64,000 nucleotides of DNA from Tubulanus polymorphus (GCF_964204645.1 NC_134033.1:8712231-8776230); one strand, 5' to 3'; counted from the stretch's first letter, positions 1 to 12,380 are shown. Notes: generated from the sequence alone by a model not told the origin. Made by a program: numbers and translations.

Positions 1-2213
1 ATGTACCGTATTGCATTTGAATTTATAATCAAAAATGATGCGGCTATAAATTATGTTTAACTAAGATCTAGATGCAAAAGACACTGCATTTGACTCTGCT
101 CATTCAATTAAACTTAGGATTGTGATTCTTGAATTAATTGCGATTCCGATAAACAGCATCTCCGAAATAAATATATATCATTAATGTTGAATTTATAAAT
201 TTCCTTACCTGGCTGACTTGCTACTATCAAACGTGTCTTTATGTCACAAACCGTCCTCTCAGAATCGTTTTACGCATACAAAGGATAAGAGTCTATTTTC
301 GGCAGAGAGATTTCGCATTAGATGTAACGTTATTAATTGGTAACTATGTATTGGAATGAATGATGTGGATTTTCAGCCAAATGCAAATCTCGCGCAGCTG
401 CCAGTGTGAAGACAGCTGTGAAAAATGACAACTCAATCCAATCGTTATTGCTACCAAGTATCAAAAATAAATACCGATGCTAACATTCAGCGTTTTGGCT
501 ATGGCTATAATAGAGTTAATCGACAGCGACCCGAGCATCCCTATCAGATTAGGATTAATGTTTTTTTGAATGAAATCGTTTTGGAAGAGAGATTAACGAC
601 TGAATAGTAGAACTTCTATTTTCTTAAACTAAAATCACACTCTCGGAGAGTAAAAATAGTCTTCCTTTTCTTTTCGCATTGAATTGTGAGTAAAATCTAG
701 GGTGGAATTACGCGCGAAGAACAATTTTTTTCCTAAAAGACATTTTATTCATATATGATAGTTTGTACTCAAATCAACCTAATAATGAGAATCTACTTGA
801 TTTGATAATTTCTTGAACTTAATTGGGGAAATTGTGATCCGGAGAGACGGCAAGACTTGAACGTGGTTCCCCATCAAAAAACGGATAATGGCAAAAGCCA
901 CATTGCATGGAAATCGGAAGTTGCGAAAGTTAAAACCCGTTTGTTTGAAACGGTACTAGTGTCGACTGTCCTCATCCCGAGTGTTGAATGAACAAAACGG
1001 CGAATGGAGCCATCATGTATGCATCTCAAATACGTGCTGTGTCTTCAAATGGATACTAGGAATGTACCAATAGCTATTATACGGTTTCTCAATCTCTTGA
1101 AATATACATCCTGGCCAATTTCTATTCCGCCTGGGCATCAGGCTTTTTACTGTAAGTATACCCCCTTGGGCTCCCCTTTCTCATTTTTCTTCGCTTCAAC
1201 TTGTTACTATGTAGTAAGTACGTTTCTTTGATTAATGATGACAATTTTTGTATTTTACTTTTTAGTAAAGACATAAACTGATAATCATGAAATAAATAAA
1301 AATAAATAATAAATAAAGGCGAAGCCCTGTTACCCTGATTATTACAGAGGTATCATCCTAGTAAGCTATCTAATTCATATTTTTCAACAATAAAATTGAA
1401 CCAGCGTCATATTTGATATTAGTGAATATATGACACTAAAATAATCTTTACACGATGTTTCACGGCTAACACATGCTCTTTTAAGGACTAATAATGAATA
1501 ATCGCATAATTTGTTGGAAGTATTTCACAGACGTTACGCGTAATTGTTTTTCTAATCGTGAAGACCGATTTAATTACTTTGAGAATGGATTTTTTCTAGA
1601 ACTAGAGGATCAAAGGTACTGTGTTCTCGTGGTCCAGATTTTTTATGATATTAATGAAAACATATTACATTGTTCAGATATTCTTAAACTCTTTTAATTT
1701 GCAGATCTGTTCACCTAGTGCCCTAGGCACTACGGTGGCACTATGATGAGACTAGAGCCTCAGACAGTGGTAGGCTGGAACAAATACATCAGATTGATTT
1801 GCTTTTCCTTAAACTTTAGAGTGAGATATGGCCGGATATAGTTCTAAAAGATCGACGGATGAAATGTGTATCACTTTCAAAGACTTTTTAATACGACATA
1901 TTCAATGGAAATCTATGGTAAAGTTTATTTCATTCAAAAAACGCATATACATGTATTTCACTGTATGAAAACTGTGCGTATTCATAACGTGCGCGCGGCA
2001 GTAAATGCATAATGCTGTTACTGTAGCGCGTGCAGTGTAAGACATGATCTGCCAGCGCGCACTTGCCTCGCGTAAGCGTTAAAGAAGGACAATATCTAAA
2101 GCAAAACTCTGCTATGAGAAAAGATAGCTAAAAAAATTATAAATGCTTTATCTCAAAATGACAGTCTTTTTGGAAGATTCAAATATCATTTGAAACTCGA
2201 AACGCAGATACGA
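1..2213. other. No gene recognised (host-like DNA)
   Basis: AT-rich sequence with only short open frames that show no recognisable domain or coding bias. There is an A/T-rich run of AATAAATAAA type near 1290-1315 and a GC-rich patch with GCGCGC-type words near 1990-2070. Nothing else is supported. Confidence 0.5.
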
Positions 2214-3596
2214 ATGAGAACTGCCCAAACTTAGCTGAATTCAAAACTTTTTTTCGCGGAATAATTCAATCTGAATCAAACGATGACATTGATCCTGATC
2301 TTTTGCTTCATGAAAATGATACGGAAACTATTAATATGCCTCACGATCTAGACATCCCCATTACTAGAGATGAAGTTATAAGAGCGATAAGAAATCTAAA
2401 AAAGGCAAATCACCGGGTCTTGATAATATCCTACCAGAAATGCTTATAACTCCCTCTGAAACCCAAACACCTCTGCTGACCATTTTTTTCAATGTCATCC
2501 TTCAATCAGATATTTACCCACAAAATTGGAGCAGTGGCTGCATTACACCCATTCATAAGAAAGGGATAACTTCCGACCCAAACAATTATAGAGGTATTAC
2601 CGTCTTGAGCGGCTTCGGAAAAATATTTTCAATTATTTTGAATACACACATTATACAATGGTTAGAGGCACATCAAGTATTGAATAATGCACAGGCCGGT
2701 TTTAGGCCAAATAATGGTACTATAAATCAATCCTTTGTATTATCTTCAATCATCGACCGCCGTATAAAGAAGAAAATGAAAAATGCGTGTATGGCATTCG
2801 TAGATTCTTCTAAGGCCTTCGATTATTTGAACCACGACATTCTCTGGAAAAAGATTCTGGAAGCTGGTATCACTGGCAAAGTTTATAACATAATTAAATC
2901 TATGTATGCTAACAGCGAATCATGTGTCAAAAACAATGGGTTCATAACTACCTTTTTCGACTGCACCGTCGGCGTAAGGCAAGGCGATTGTATCTCTCCT
3001 GTTCTTTTCAATATCTATATTAATGGTATGGAAGAATTTTTTAATAAAAAATGGCCATCCAGGCATTGACTTTAATCTATTCAAACTATATGTCTTGCTT
3101 TACGCCGATGATACCGTCATTCTAGCCCAATCGCACGGAGAATTACAGAATGCACTTGATATTCTGCATGATTATTGTAAAAAGATGAAGCTATCTGTGA
3201 ATTCTGCAAAGACAAAGACAATGAAAATTGGGTACCGCAGAAATAACCGTAACCCCATTTTTTGTTTTTATAACGATGTCCTACTGGAAGAGGTGTCAAC
3301 CTTTCAGTACCTTGGCATTACTATATCAAATAACGGCAAAATGTCTGCTGCAGTCAAGTCGCAGGCCGATCAAAGTACAAGAGCTTGCTTTGGACTCAAG
3401 AAGTATTTGCTAAACGCGAGACTCATTTCTGGTAAAACCAAGCTTGACATCTTTGATTCATTAGTGAAACCAGTATTAATGTATGGTAGCCCAATCTGGG
3501 TATTTGAAAATGTTAGAAATATAGAATCCGTTCATGTCAAATTCTGTAAATACCTACTCAATGCGCGCGCCACGACACCGAATGTAATGGTCTACG
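2214..3596 (+). pseudogene. LINE (non-LTR) reverse transcriptase fragment
   Basis: Remnant of a non-LTR retrotransposon reverse transcriptase. Palm motifs appear in the right order: the PGLDNI-type motif near 2420, NYRGITVLSGFGKIFS near 2585, QAGFRPNNGT near 2695, a SKAFDYLNHD motif near 2815, GVRQGDCISPVLFNIYIN near 2970 and the catalytic YADDTVIL near 3100, followed by thumb and C-terminal sequence. It is broken by frameshifts near 2400 and near 3040, and no endonuclease domain is visible upstream. Coding similarity stops abruptly at about 3596, where the palindromic end of Polinton copy A begins, so the virus-like element appears to have landed in the LINE. The LINE does not visibly continue beyond the other end of copy A. 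The clade (L2/CR1/RTE-like) cannot be assigned by eye. Confidence 0.85.
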
Positions 3597-3706
3597 GTAA
3601 TAATTGTATATATCTTTGTTCAGGCACGCTCGAATTTATATTTCATTTTTTATGAACTCGCCCTCTCAACCTTTAACCTGAACCAAGATATATACAATTA
3701 CTCTAA
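3597..3706. repeat. Palindromic left terminus of Polinton copy A
   Basis: The left arm, starting near 3600, reads AATTGTATATATCTTTGTTC. Its reverse complement returns at 3683-3706 with one mismatch and is preceded outward by AGAGTAAT. The inner part carries the AAAGGTTGA, AGGGCGA and ATAAATTCGAG words, in reverse complement, that also occur in the palindromes at 15,234 and 24,698. This identifies it as the opposite end of the same element type. The outermost AGTAAT of the left arm is degraded to GGTAAT. Confidence 0.65.
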
Positions 3707-3798
3707 TAATATTCATATAAATGAATAACATATCAATGAATAACATATATAAATGAATAACTTCTAAAATCAATTTTAATAAAAAACATGTTATCAAA

Positions 3799-4157
3799 AT
3801 GGAGAGTAAACAAGTACACAGTGAGAACAACAAATCATTCTTAAATAGAATTAAAGATATCAAAAATGCTAAATCAGTAGGTTATAAATTTAAGAAGTTA
3901 AATAGACTTACAATTCATAAGAAATATTTAATTACAAATATTGATACAGTATTTTATAAATATGGAGATAAGTTAGTTATCCACTTAGAATATGAAGGAT
4001 TAAAAGGAAATAAATATAAATTTATTATATAATATATTTACCAGATAGATTTCATAGATTATCTAGTGAAGATCTAGAAGAATTATGTTCTGGTGATTTC
4101 TATTTTATATATAAGGGTAAGAATGAAAAAGGGCACCATGATATAGATTTCGAATAA
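3799..4157 (+). pseudogene. Small terminal gene of copy A (homologue of the genes at 36,757 and 53,762)
   Basis: Encodes a roughly 115-residue protein, broken by a frameshift near 4030. The first part has a YLITNIDTVFYKYGDKLVIHL segment. After the break a second frame continues with LPDRF, the SSEDLEEL segment, YKGKNEKGHHDIDFE and a stop. The same pattern, LPDKW followed by YHGKNEDGHHDLEIVD, ends the 108-residue proteins at 36,757 and 53,762, so this is one conserved family placed next to the element end. Function is unknown. A basic N-terminal half and beta-rich C-terminal half would suit a small nucleic-acid-binding protein, but that is a guess. In copy A it lies just inside the left terminus, ahead of polB. 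In the 16.4-kb element it lies at the opposite end. Confidence 0.7.
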
Positions 4158-4191
4158 GAAAATTAATTTTGATAAAAAATTTGATATTAAA

Positions 4192-7100
4192 ATGGAAGCA
4201 AATAAGAAGAACTACTGTCCAACATGTAAAATCAATATAGATAAATCTCAAAAAGCAAGGTATAATGAAACTTTAACACTTTTAGAAAATAAATTAAAAT
4301 TAGAATATAAACATGATATATTAGAAACTAAATTAGATGAATTAAAGAATGAAAAAGAAATATATAAATGTGATACGTGTAATCAATCATTCAGTGATAA
4401 AAGATATTATAAAGAACATTTAAAATCTAAAAATCATATAAGAAATATTAATAATGATATCTCAGGTGAAGATTATTTTGATAAAGATAATGATAAGAAA
4501 CAGAAGACAATTAAAAGAATAGAAAATAAATTAAAAAGTAAAAGACTATTCATGGAAGATGTTAGAAATTATATTAATTCATTAGATAATAAAAAAGAAC
4601 TAGAGATAACTGAAGCATTTCAAAGTGATATAGGACCAGCCGCAATTGAATTTAAATTTTACAAAGGTAAAACACTAAAAAAAATAAAAAAACATTTAGA
4701 AAATATGAAAAATATTATAAAAATAATTACTGATGGTTAATACCCTAAAATTAGCATATCAGTTAAAGTTAAATTTATAAAATCAGAAGATAAACCAATT
4801 TATAATATACATTCCCATTCACAACATATTATTTCAAAACAGCATATAGATGATAAATTAAATAAATGTTATAATGAAGTCAAAAATAAGATAGAAGAGA
4901 AATATTTTGAAGGATCTGGTTTAATATTTGATGAAATAATATTTATGACTTTACATGTTTATAACACAAAATATAATTAGTTTACTGAATCAAAACCGAT
5001 TGATGAAAATAATTAATCATATTATAAAGATGATAATATAAATGGATCAAGTTATATCAAATTACCATTTAAAACTAATGCTGTTATAAATGTACAAAAT
5101 GAAGATGATAAATGTTTTCTATGGGCAATTATAAGTTGTTTACACCCAGTTGAAGATTATAATCAACATACTTATAGATTAACACATTATAAACCATTTG
5201 AAAATAATTTTAAGATAGATAATTATCCTGTTAGAATTAAAAATATCCCAAAAATAGAAAACGATAATAATCTAAAAATAAATGTATTCGATTAAATCAG
5301 ATTACCAAAAACAAAAGGTAATAATATTAAACATTTTACATTAGAACCTTTATCTCTATTTAAAGATTATGATTCAAATAATGTTATAGATATATTATAT
5401 TATGAGAATCATTATATGTAGATTAAAAGAATTGATTTATTTTTCAAATCAGAAAACGATTTTGATAACAAAATATATCTATGTAGAAAATGTTTACATA
5501 AATTCAGTAATGAAAGTGCCTCATTAAATCATAAACAATTATGTGAAAATCATGAATACTGTAAATTAATTTTACCAAATGAAAAAGATGAAATATTAGA
5601 ATTTAAAAATTATGATTACAAGAATAAAGTACCATTTGTAATATATGGAGATTTTGAATCACTAAATAAAGAATTAACTGATCAAGATAGAAAAGAAATA
5701 TATCATAAAAGAAAGAAATCAAATTCTAATGAAAATGATGTAATTGATTATTCAGATCCTCTAATAACAAATACTATTAAAAAGATTCATCAAAGTGCTG
5801 CAGCTTTTGGATTATATATAAAATCTGATTATCCTGAACTAATTAAAAGTGAGTATTATCCTTATCGAAATGAAAATGTTACCAATCATTTTTGTGACTT
5901 GTTAATTGAGTATGAAATAAAATTTAATGAAAAGTTAAATAAAAATATAGAAATTATAATGACAGAAGAAGATAAAGAAGAATTTGATTTATCAGATAAA
6001 TGTTATTATTGTGAAAAACTATTTAATCTAAAAGATAAAAAAGTAAGAGACCATGATCATTTGAATGGAAAGTTTAGAGGCGCGGCACATGAGAATTGTA
6101 ACTTACAAGCTAAAATAAATTGCCCATGGGCAAAGTGTGGTTTACCTTGAAAGCTAGAGGTTGTTTGGGGTAAGGGCATTGCTTGAAAAATCTTTTTAAT
6201 TCGTGACTTCAAAGTTCTTCAACTCTAAATATTGTATTTTCTCTTTCTTAAAGGATTATTTTGTAGTCAAATAAGACCACCAAAGATATACATTTGTTTA
6301 CGGTCTACATCCAAAATTTCGTAGGGTACAGGTAGGCGGGGCATGGAAACTATTTTGTATTTTTGGAGAAATATTTTTCATAATATGAAAAAATATTCAA
6401 ATAAAATTCATATGATGTCACCTATCAGAGGGTGGCTGAATGTATGGCCGCGGAAGCTAAAATACCGGTGCAGTAAGAAATCGGCGTATTAGATCGTTTT
6501 AAATCCTGGAATTTACCACTACAATATTCAGACCTCGACCTATACCTATAGTTTGCTGCTTAGTATTTTCAGGTCACAAGAAATTACAATTTATTACAAA
6601 TTCTATCAAACAGAAAACACAGCACTCATCTTCTGCTGATGAAATATCAAACGCGCCAGCAAGCAGCATTTCAGTATCACTATAGTAGTGTATACTGTAC
6701 GCGCGTGTGTTTGTGTCTGCAACAGTCTAATCTAATGATTTCCGCGCGCACGTGGAGGCCTTGTGTAAGTGAATGTTCGCTTACACTTCAATGTCATCAA
6801 ATCAATTACCGGGTATTATTAAAATGAAACAATACCTATGGCGGATAATAATTACATTATCTCCAGCAATTCGCATTTGAAATTCGCACGTATACGGCAC
6901 CTAGTCCAATGAAACGTTCGCCATTCTATGGCTTTCCCATAATTATTTTAGTAGCGCCAGAATTCCCCGAATATCCCAAAAACAGCCAATCACATTCGCT
7001 CGTAGAGACAACGCCCCCCCCCCCCCCCCAATCGAGGTCATTGCAATTTTATACGCGAGAGCTAAGAATTTTCCCGCCAAAAACAGTTTTTCGTACAATT

Positions 7101-8062
7101 TTAGCAATGTTGACCATGTCATCGACGGAGGTTCGCCATGTCTTCAATCGCATCGATTATATGTCATTTAAGCCGAGAACCAATGAAACAAATGCTCACA
7201 TAAAAAACGTACCGCGATTTTACATGAATTGGCTCAATGCCAACTTCATATCGCTGACAAAGGTACACCAAAAATTAACTTTGTTCCAGTTATTTCATAA
7301 TTTATCAGGATATGATGCTCATTTATTTATCAAAGAGCTATGCCATAAAATAGAAGAAATCAATAATGAAATAGGAAGATTAAATTCAAATAGATCAAAA
7401 GATAAAATACCAACTTATAAATTTAGAATGTTAAATGTTAGTTAAACATCTGAGAATTATATATCTTTTCAATTTGGGTGTCTAAGATTTATAGATTCAT
7501 ATACATTTTTAAGTAGTTCATTAGATAATTTATCAAAATCATTGGTTGATGATGAATTAAAAATATTAAAGCAACATTACCCAAATAATGATGATTTTCA
7601 ATTAATGAGATATAAAGGAGCAATTCCATATTCATTTTATAAATCGCATAATGATTTTAACATAACTGAATTATTAAAAGAACAATTCTATGATGAATTA
7701 GAAAATTAATATGTTAAAGATGAAGTATATAATAGAACAATAAATATTTGGAATCATTTCAAAATAAAAAATGGACAATTAGTATATTTATATTGAAAAT
7801 CAGATGTATTATTATTAACTGATATATTTGAAAGGTTTAGAGATGTAAATCTGAAATATTTTAATATTGATCCATGTAATTGTTATTCTAGTCCAGGTTT
7901 AACTTGGGACTTTGGATTAAAATTTACAGATATAAAAATGGATTTGTTAACAAATATAGATCAATAATTATTATTTGAAAAATCTATAAGAAGAGGAGTT
8001 TCAGGTGTATTAGGTGATAGATATTTCAATGTAAATGATAATCCTGGATATAAAAATCCATA
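4192..8062 (+). pseudogene. DNA polymerase B pseudogene of copy A (Polinton type)
   Basis: Decayed relative of the polymerase at 37,822. In order: an N-terminal zinc-finger pair (CPTCKINIDKSQKARYNE, then a CDTC-H-H finger), the KCFLWAIISCLHP segment near 5110, a CRKC...C finger near 5490, exonuclease motif I (YGDFESLN, near 5645), the C-x2-C / DHDHLNGKFRG / HENCNLQ zinc cluster near 6000-6110, exonuclease motif II (FHNLSGYDAH, near 7295), and exonuclease III and pre-palm sequence up to RYFNVNDN near 8035. Many in-frame stops (for example near 4738, 4978, 5015, 5293, 5418, 7442, 7708) and frame changes show long inactivity. It is split by a 1.15-kb insertion (6121-7270) and cut off at about 8062 by a Penelope-like element just before polymerase motif A. 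Confidence 0.9.
6121..7270. mobile_element. Unclassified 1.15-kb insertion within polB of copy A
   Basis: Homology to polB stops at AAAATAAAT (6112-6120) and resumes at AAAATTAAC (7271-7279). The two similar words suggest a target-site duplication of about 9 bp. The insert is richer in GC than its host gene and has a run of about 15 C near 7015. Its right part (6905-7265) is similar to 26,060-26,220, sharing words such as TGCTCACATAAAA and CAATGCC, so it belongs to a dispersed repeat. No transposase or RT is visible in it, so it is non-autonomous. Confidence 0.6.
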
Positions 8063-9205
8063 GCAGCAAAAACAGTACAAATCTCATTTCTAATGAGTAA
8101 CATATATTTATTATAGCGAACGTTTTCGGGAGTTACATTATCCCCTCTTCAGGCATAGCGCAAGTGACTGGATTTACATATCATACTGGTATTTATATAG
8201 AATAAGACGAAGCTAATTACAAACAATTTCAAATTACTGAGTGACAAGATAATCATAATATAAAGATAACTAATTACACACAATCTAAATTACTGAGTGA
8301 AGATATTCGACTAGTGGTTAATTATCTAAAAACATTGAGAATGAATCCTGAACCGTATTCGAATAGTTGTTGATTAAGGGAGGGCTGTTGAGTTTTGATA
8401 AAAAGTGCTTCTCTAATTTTACAATCTAAATCGGAGGAACCTTTATCTAAAATTTTGAAATTCTTTTCGCTAAACGAGACCTGACAGTCACGACAGTTTG
8501 ATAGATGTTGGCCAATTGCTGAAGTCTTAAGTTTGTGCTCCTTAACTCTTGTAACTAGGTGTCTTTTTGTTTTACCTATATAGGCAGTGTTTATATCACA
8601 TAAACAAGTGTATTTGTAGACAACCATAGCTTTCAAGGATTTATGAGTCGGACACTTAAGTGAAAAGAAATTCTTAGTGGTTACGAATGAGCATTGAAGG
8701 TCTTTTTCGAAATTCGATTTAAAAAGTTTCTTTAATTTTTGAGCATATAGAATAGACGGGAAACCCACAAACGGTATGGAAATGAAAAGAGAAACTTTAC
8801 TCTCATCAACGGTTTTAGGCTGGGTAACGAATTTAGAGTCGAGAAATTTTTTAACACAGTGATCAAAAACATGGCTAGGATAACCATTAAGTTTGAATAA
8901 TTTCTTAAGAAATCAAATTCTTCCGAAAGAATGTTCCAAATGCTGCATGTATTGTATGCACGAAAAAGCATCGTGTTGATAAGACCGGTTTTCCATTTTT
9001 AAGCACACATTGCATTAAAGTTCAAAAGTAATCCAGTATTAGAAGCTTTTCTATAGACGCGTGAGATGAAATTAGTACTACCAGTGTTAGCCGGTGCTTG
9101 AAAGAGAGTATCTAAAAACGTTCGCTATAATGAATATATGTTACTCATTAGAAATGAGATTTGTACTGTTTTTGCTGCTATGGATTTTTAATCATGTAGA
9201 CTCTC
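8063..9205 (-). mobile_element. Penelope-like element (truncated), copy 1
   Basis: A retroelement fragment in minus orientation. Its coding part (8322-9120) ends in a GIY-YIG endonuclease. Its 3' region (8063-8320) is almost identical to that of the second copy at 30,600-31,170. The terminal block containing TCGCTATAATAAATATATG and TTGCTGCTATGGATTTTT occurs near 8063-8135 on the minus strand and again near 9121-9195 on the plus strand. The fragment is therefore flanked by inverted copies of its terminal repeat, a known habit of Penelope-like elements. It sits between the truncated polB and the truncated structural genes of copy A, probably marking a rearrangement point. Confidence 0.8.
8322..9120 (-). 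pseudogene. Penelope-like ORF: RT C-terminal region plus GIY-YIG endonuclease
   Basis: Reading on the minus strand from about 9120, fragments of the post-RT linker appear in shifting frames: VYRKASNTGLLLNFN, then the KTGLINTMLFRAYN segment, then NILSEEFDFL. A 148-residue open frame (8322-8768) follows. It holds KYTCLCDINTAYIGKTKRH, in which the GIY-YIG signature reads as the degenerate pair in the NTAYIGKT context, then RVKEHK, a SAIGQHL-x-C-x2-C cluster, the catalytic-type glutamate in KIREALFIKTQQPSLNQQL, and a short tail. These are the order and spacing of the endonuclease domain of Penelope-like retroelements. The reverse transcriptase palm is absent, so this copy is 5' truncated and dead. 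Confidence 0.85.
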
Positions 9206-9289
9206 TACCCAAGATCTACTTCTACTGCGCTAAACAGAGAGCAATATACGTGAAGGATTTCCGCAAATGTGAAAAGCTGTATCTGAAAT

Positions 9290-9863
9290 GGTGTAAACTA
9301 CGATTAGATATTAATTTTTTATCTCTAATCATTATATCATGCGCAAATTTATCAGCTTTAATTTAAGTCTTACGTCTTTAATTTCTCGTATTGCTTTATC
9401 AGAAAATATATTTAATTCTTCTAATTCTTGATCTGTTGCATCAATTAATCCATTCGGTAAAAGTTTTTCGATTTGAACTCCTCTTGAATTAGGTTTACTA
9501 GTTTTGGAAGTTAGATCGTGTTTAGAAATTTTCTCTGGGTTTAGGTTTGGTTCTGAATATTTAGTAATTGTTTCAAATAATTTAAAAAAATTATTTTTAA
9601 ATACCAACATGTTTTCAACTCTTTCTTCTTGTGTAACATTTTCTATTTCATTTTCCTGTAATTTCTGGTACTTCATTTTCAGTATTTATTTTTGAACATG
9701 CATTTTTAACAAAAGCATTAGTATCAGGTCTTGCTAAATTAGAATTATATGCAGTTTCATTATCATTATCAATATTAGTTTCATTAAATCCAGGTTGTGG
9801 TTCATCAGGTATACCAGGCTCATCAAAAGTACCCATTGGAATATCTTCTCCACCTTTTGCCAT
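9290..9863 (-). pseudogene. Copy A homologue of the acidic/coiled-coil virion protein
   Basis: The start at 9863 (MAKGGEDIPMG) and segments such as NIDNDNETAYNSNLA match the acidic N-terminus encoded at 47,885. The next frame carries IEKLLPNGLIDATDQELE and IFSDKAIREI, matching residues of the 48,251 reading frame. In copy A these two parts are separated by a deletion of the middle segment and by frameshifts. Homology fades at about 9290, where it joins PLE-related sequence, so the membrane-spanning C-terminal half is missing. Confidence 0.8.
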
Positions 9864-9880
9864 TTACATATTAAAGAAAA

Positions 9881-10894
9881 TTAAAATTTAAAATATAATA
9901 TTCCTCCAATTACAATTCCTATACAAGTTATAGCTAATTTAGTATTTTCATGGGATTTATTATCATTATTAGTTTTAATTATTTTATGTTGAATAATATC
10001 AGTTTTTATATTTTCTGTAGTATTGTAATCTTTTATTTTAGAATCATTATTTAATTTAATATTCTTAGTTTTAGTTTCAGTTGATTGAATATGTTTTTTA
10101 ATTTTAACACCTTCCATTCGTTTTGGAGCAGTGATAATTTTGTTATTTATATCATTTAAACCAAATGAATTATTTATTGTTGCAGTTTTAATCAAATTAT
10201 TATAACCAATTATATTTCCCATTTTTAATATTAAATCATCAGAAATAACCTAATTTATTATTATAGATATTATAAAAGCTATTAGATGGTATGGGAAGTG
10301 CGCAATATTGTAAAATAATAAATATTTGTAAAATATTTTCAGGACAAGGAAGTGATCTTATTGTTCCAATTTTTGTCCTAAAATCAGAATTATTTATATT
10401 TATATTAAATTCATTACAAATTTTATAAAACTCTGATTAATTGATATTATTATCTAATTCTTTAAAATATCTAGATCCTGGTAAAGGACACTCTAATTCA
10501 TTTGATATTAATCTTATTTGAAAATAAGTATGAAATCTAAATGAACTTTGAATTAATTCATATTTTGAATTATTTAAATGATCATTTCAACTAATTCCAC
10601 ATCGTGTTGTGGCACAATAAACAGCAAAATGTAATTGGTTCTGCCAATACTTTATATTGGATTTTAATAACCATTGTTTTTCATCTATCAATTTTTTTAA
10701 ATTAATTAAATATACATGAAATATATTTATCATCTTTACATTAAAATTATAAGTTTCAGTAACATAAATATCTAAATTAATTAATGAATTTAAAACTTCA
10801 TTCCTATATGTGATATTTTTATTAAAATCTATTGCAGGAATATTATATTTAATTGATTTATTATATTGGAACGCTTTTGGGAAACTAATTGCCA
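9881..10894 (-). pseudogene. Copy A homologue of the 444-residue conserved virion-type protein
   Basis: Two open fragments remain (10,587-10,895 and 9881-10,222), with a decayed stretch between. The N-terminal part holds FPKAFQYNKSIKYNIPAIDF and the WQNQLHFAVYCATTRCGIS segment. The C-terminal part holds MGNIIGYNNLIKTATINNSF and the hydrophobic tail ITCIGIVIGGILYFKF. Both match the gene at 46,534. The central third is deleted or scrambled. Unlike the 46,534 copy it lacks the 33-base insertion at the VAVRHPHGDNR position, so it records the ancestral state there. Confidence 0.85.
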
Positions 10895-10914
10895 TTTACA
10901 TAATAAAAAATTAA

Positions 10915-11338
10915 TAATTTATTAATTCTTTTAATAATTTATCTTGTTCTTCAATTGTTATATTACCATTATTAAACTTATTATATAATCTTATGTATTT
11001 TTTAATTTATTAATTTCTTTTATATTAGATTTTATTTTTTCTTTATTACCTTTTATATTTAATTTTTAACTTATTCCGGTTAAAACACTCGATGATAATC
11101 CTAGCACGCCAATTGACATAGCTAAAGGAGTTAATGGTGAGAATATTGCTAAAATTGTTATCACCGAACTAATTGTAACAGAACCACTAATGATAAGATA
11201 ATATATAATTTTACTTTTTAAATATTTTTATCTTTAAATCATCTTCAAATACTAATTTTTTTTTTCAAAATATAATTTTAATTTAGTTTTATTTATATCA
11301 TGAGGAATAATATCATTATTATCAACTTTATCATCCAT
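10915..11338 (-). pseudogene. Copy A homologue of the 144-residue two-helix membrane protein
   Basis: Minus-strand remnant starting at the CAT at 11,336-11,338 (MDDKVDNNDIIPHDI). It retains the IISGSVTISSVITILAIFS-type hydrophobic segment and the following lysine-rich helix, with several frame breaks. It occupies the same place in the gene order as 46,083 in the 16.4-kb element. Confidence 0.7.
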
Positions 11339-11341
11339 TTA

Positions 11342-11779
11342 TTTAGAAATGAAATTACTAATTAGTAAATTTATAAGCAACAAATATAACAATAACAGTT
11401 CCACCTAAAATCCAAATTATTTCATATTGTTGTTGTTCTTTACTCGGAGTATAATAATCTGATAATTTAGGTTTATATAGATGTAATTTTTCTTTATTTG
11501 TTACTGCTTTATAAACTCATTGCATCATCGACTGATTGAAAATCTCTATGTGAAATTTTCTGATTATATAATTCTTTATTGATGTAATCCATATAATTTT
11601 GTCTTTTTTATCTTTATTTTTCTGCTGCTTTATTATATTTTTCTAACGCTAAGTTAGGTCTTTTTTGTTCCGATAATGAACCATTTTTATCGATGCGTTT
11701 AAATAAATAACCACCACCAGTAAATGCTAAAGCGTTAACAATTGCTGATCCTATAATAGTTATAATTGCAGATGCCATT
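11342..11779 (-). pseudogene. Copy A homologue of the 140-residue membrane/coiled-coil protein
   Basis: Starts at 11,779 with MASAIITIIGSAIVNALAF, identical to the protein at 45,641. The KRPNLALEKYNKAAEK-type helix, the DDAM segment and the C-terminal YTPSKEQQQYEIIWILGGT segment remain recognisable. Frameshifts interrupt the middle. Confidence 0.8.
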
Positions 11780-11801
11780 TATTTAGTAAAAAAATTATGC
11801 A

Positions 11802-12022
11802 TTTATAAAGGGGGAATATATTTTTGTTTTTCCAAATAATCAATCGTTAAATTAGATAAAGTAACTGCTTATGTTAATTCTAAAATATCATTTATATCAA
11901 ATCTATCAACATTAATACTTCCCATTCGAAACACTTTTTTAATACCATTGTATAACCAACTGTTCCAACTGATAGTAATGTTCCATTATATAATCCATTT
12001 ATTATCCACTTATTATCACTCA
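11802..12022 (-). pseudogene. Copy A homologue of the 73-residue membrane protein
   Basis: Minus-strand remnant of the gene at 45,395. It begins MSDNKWIINGLYNGTLLS and ends with a LEKQKYIPPL segment. It has a frameshift near 11,945 and a stop near 11,875. Confidence 0.7.
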
Positions 12023-12023
12023 T

Positions 12024-12380
12024 TTATTTATTAGAAAAATCACCTTCTTCAAAATATTTAGTTATCTTAGTTATAATTATTTCAAAATTTATAATATGAT
12101 TAGTTTCATTTTTGTATATTTCAGTTATTATTTCTTTAATATCATCGATGATAAAATCTTCATCTAATTCATAAAATCTTAAAGATTCTCCAATTAAATC
12201 AGTAATCTTTTCCACATTATAAATTTCTTAATTTATTGTTGTTTAATATTCAAATGTTGTTTCATTAGTAAATGCAATATTTTTGATATGTGTAATTACA
12301 TCATTAATATCAAATTTCATTTCTTTCTCACGTTTAAAATCAAATCCAAAACATATACTCGGTCCTACTGTAATATTCAT
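12024..12380 (-). pseudogene. Copy A homologue of the 119-residue protein
   Basis: Starts at 12,380 with MNITVGPSICFGFDF, as at 45,035, and keeps ITDLIGESLRFYELDEDFI near 12,150-12,200. A stop and a small frame change interrupt it near 12,225-12,240. The downstream order (119-, 73-, 140-, 144-, 444-residue genes) is the same as in the 16.4-kb element. Confidence 0.8.

Noticed and set aside
9094-9366. 90-residue plus-strand frame
   Set aside because: Runs through inverted Penelope terminal sequence and antisense virion pseudogene, so it is a shadow.
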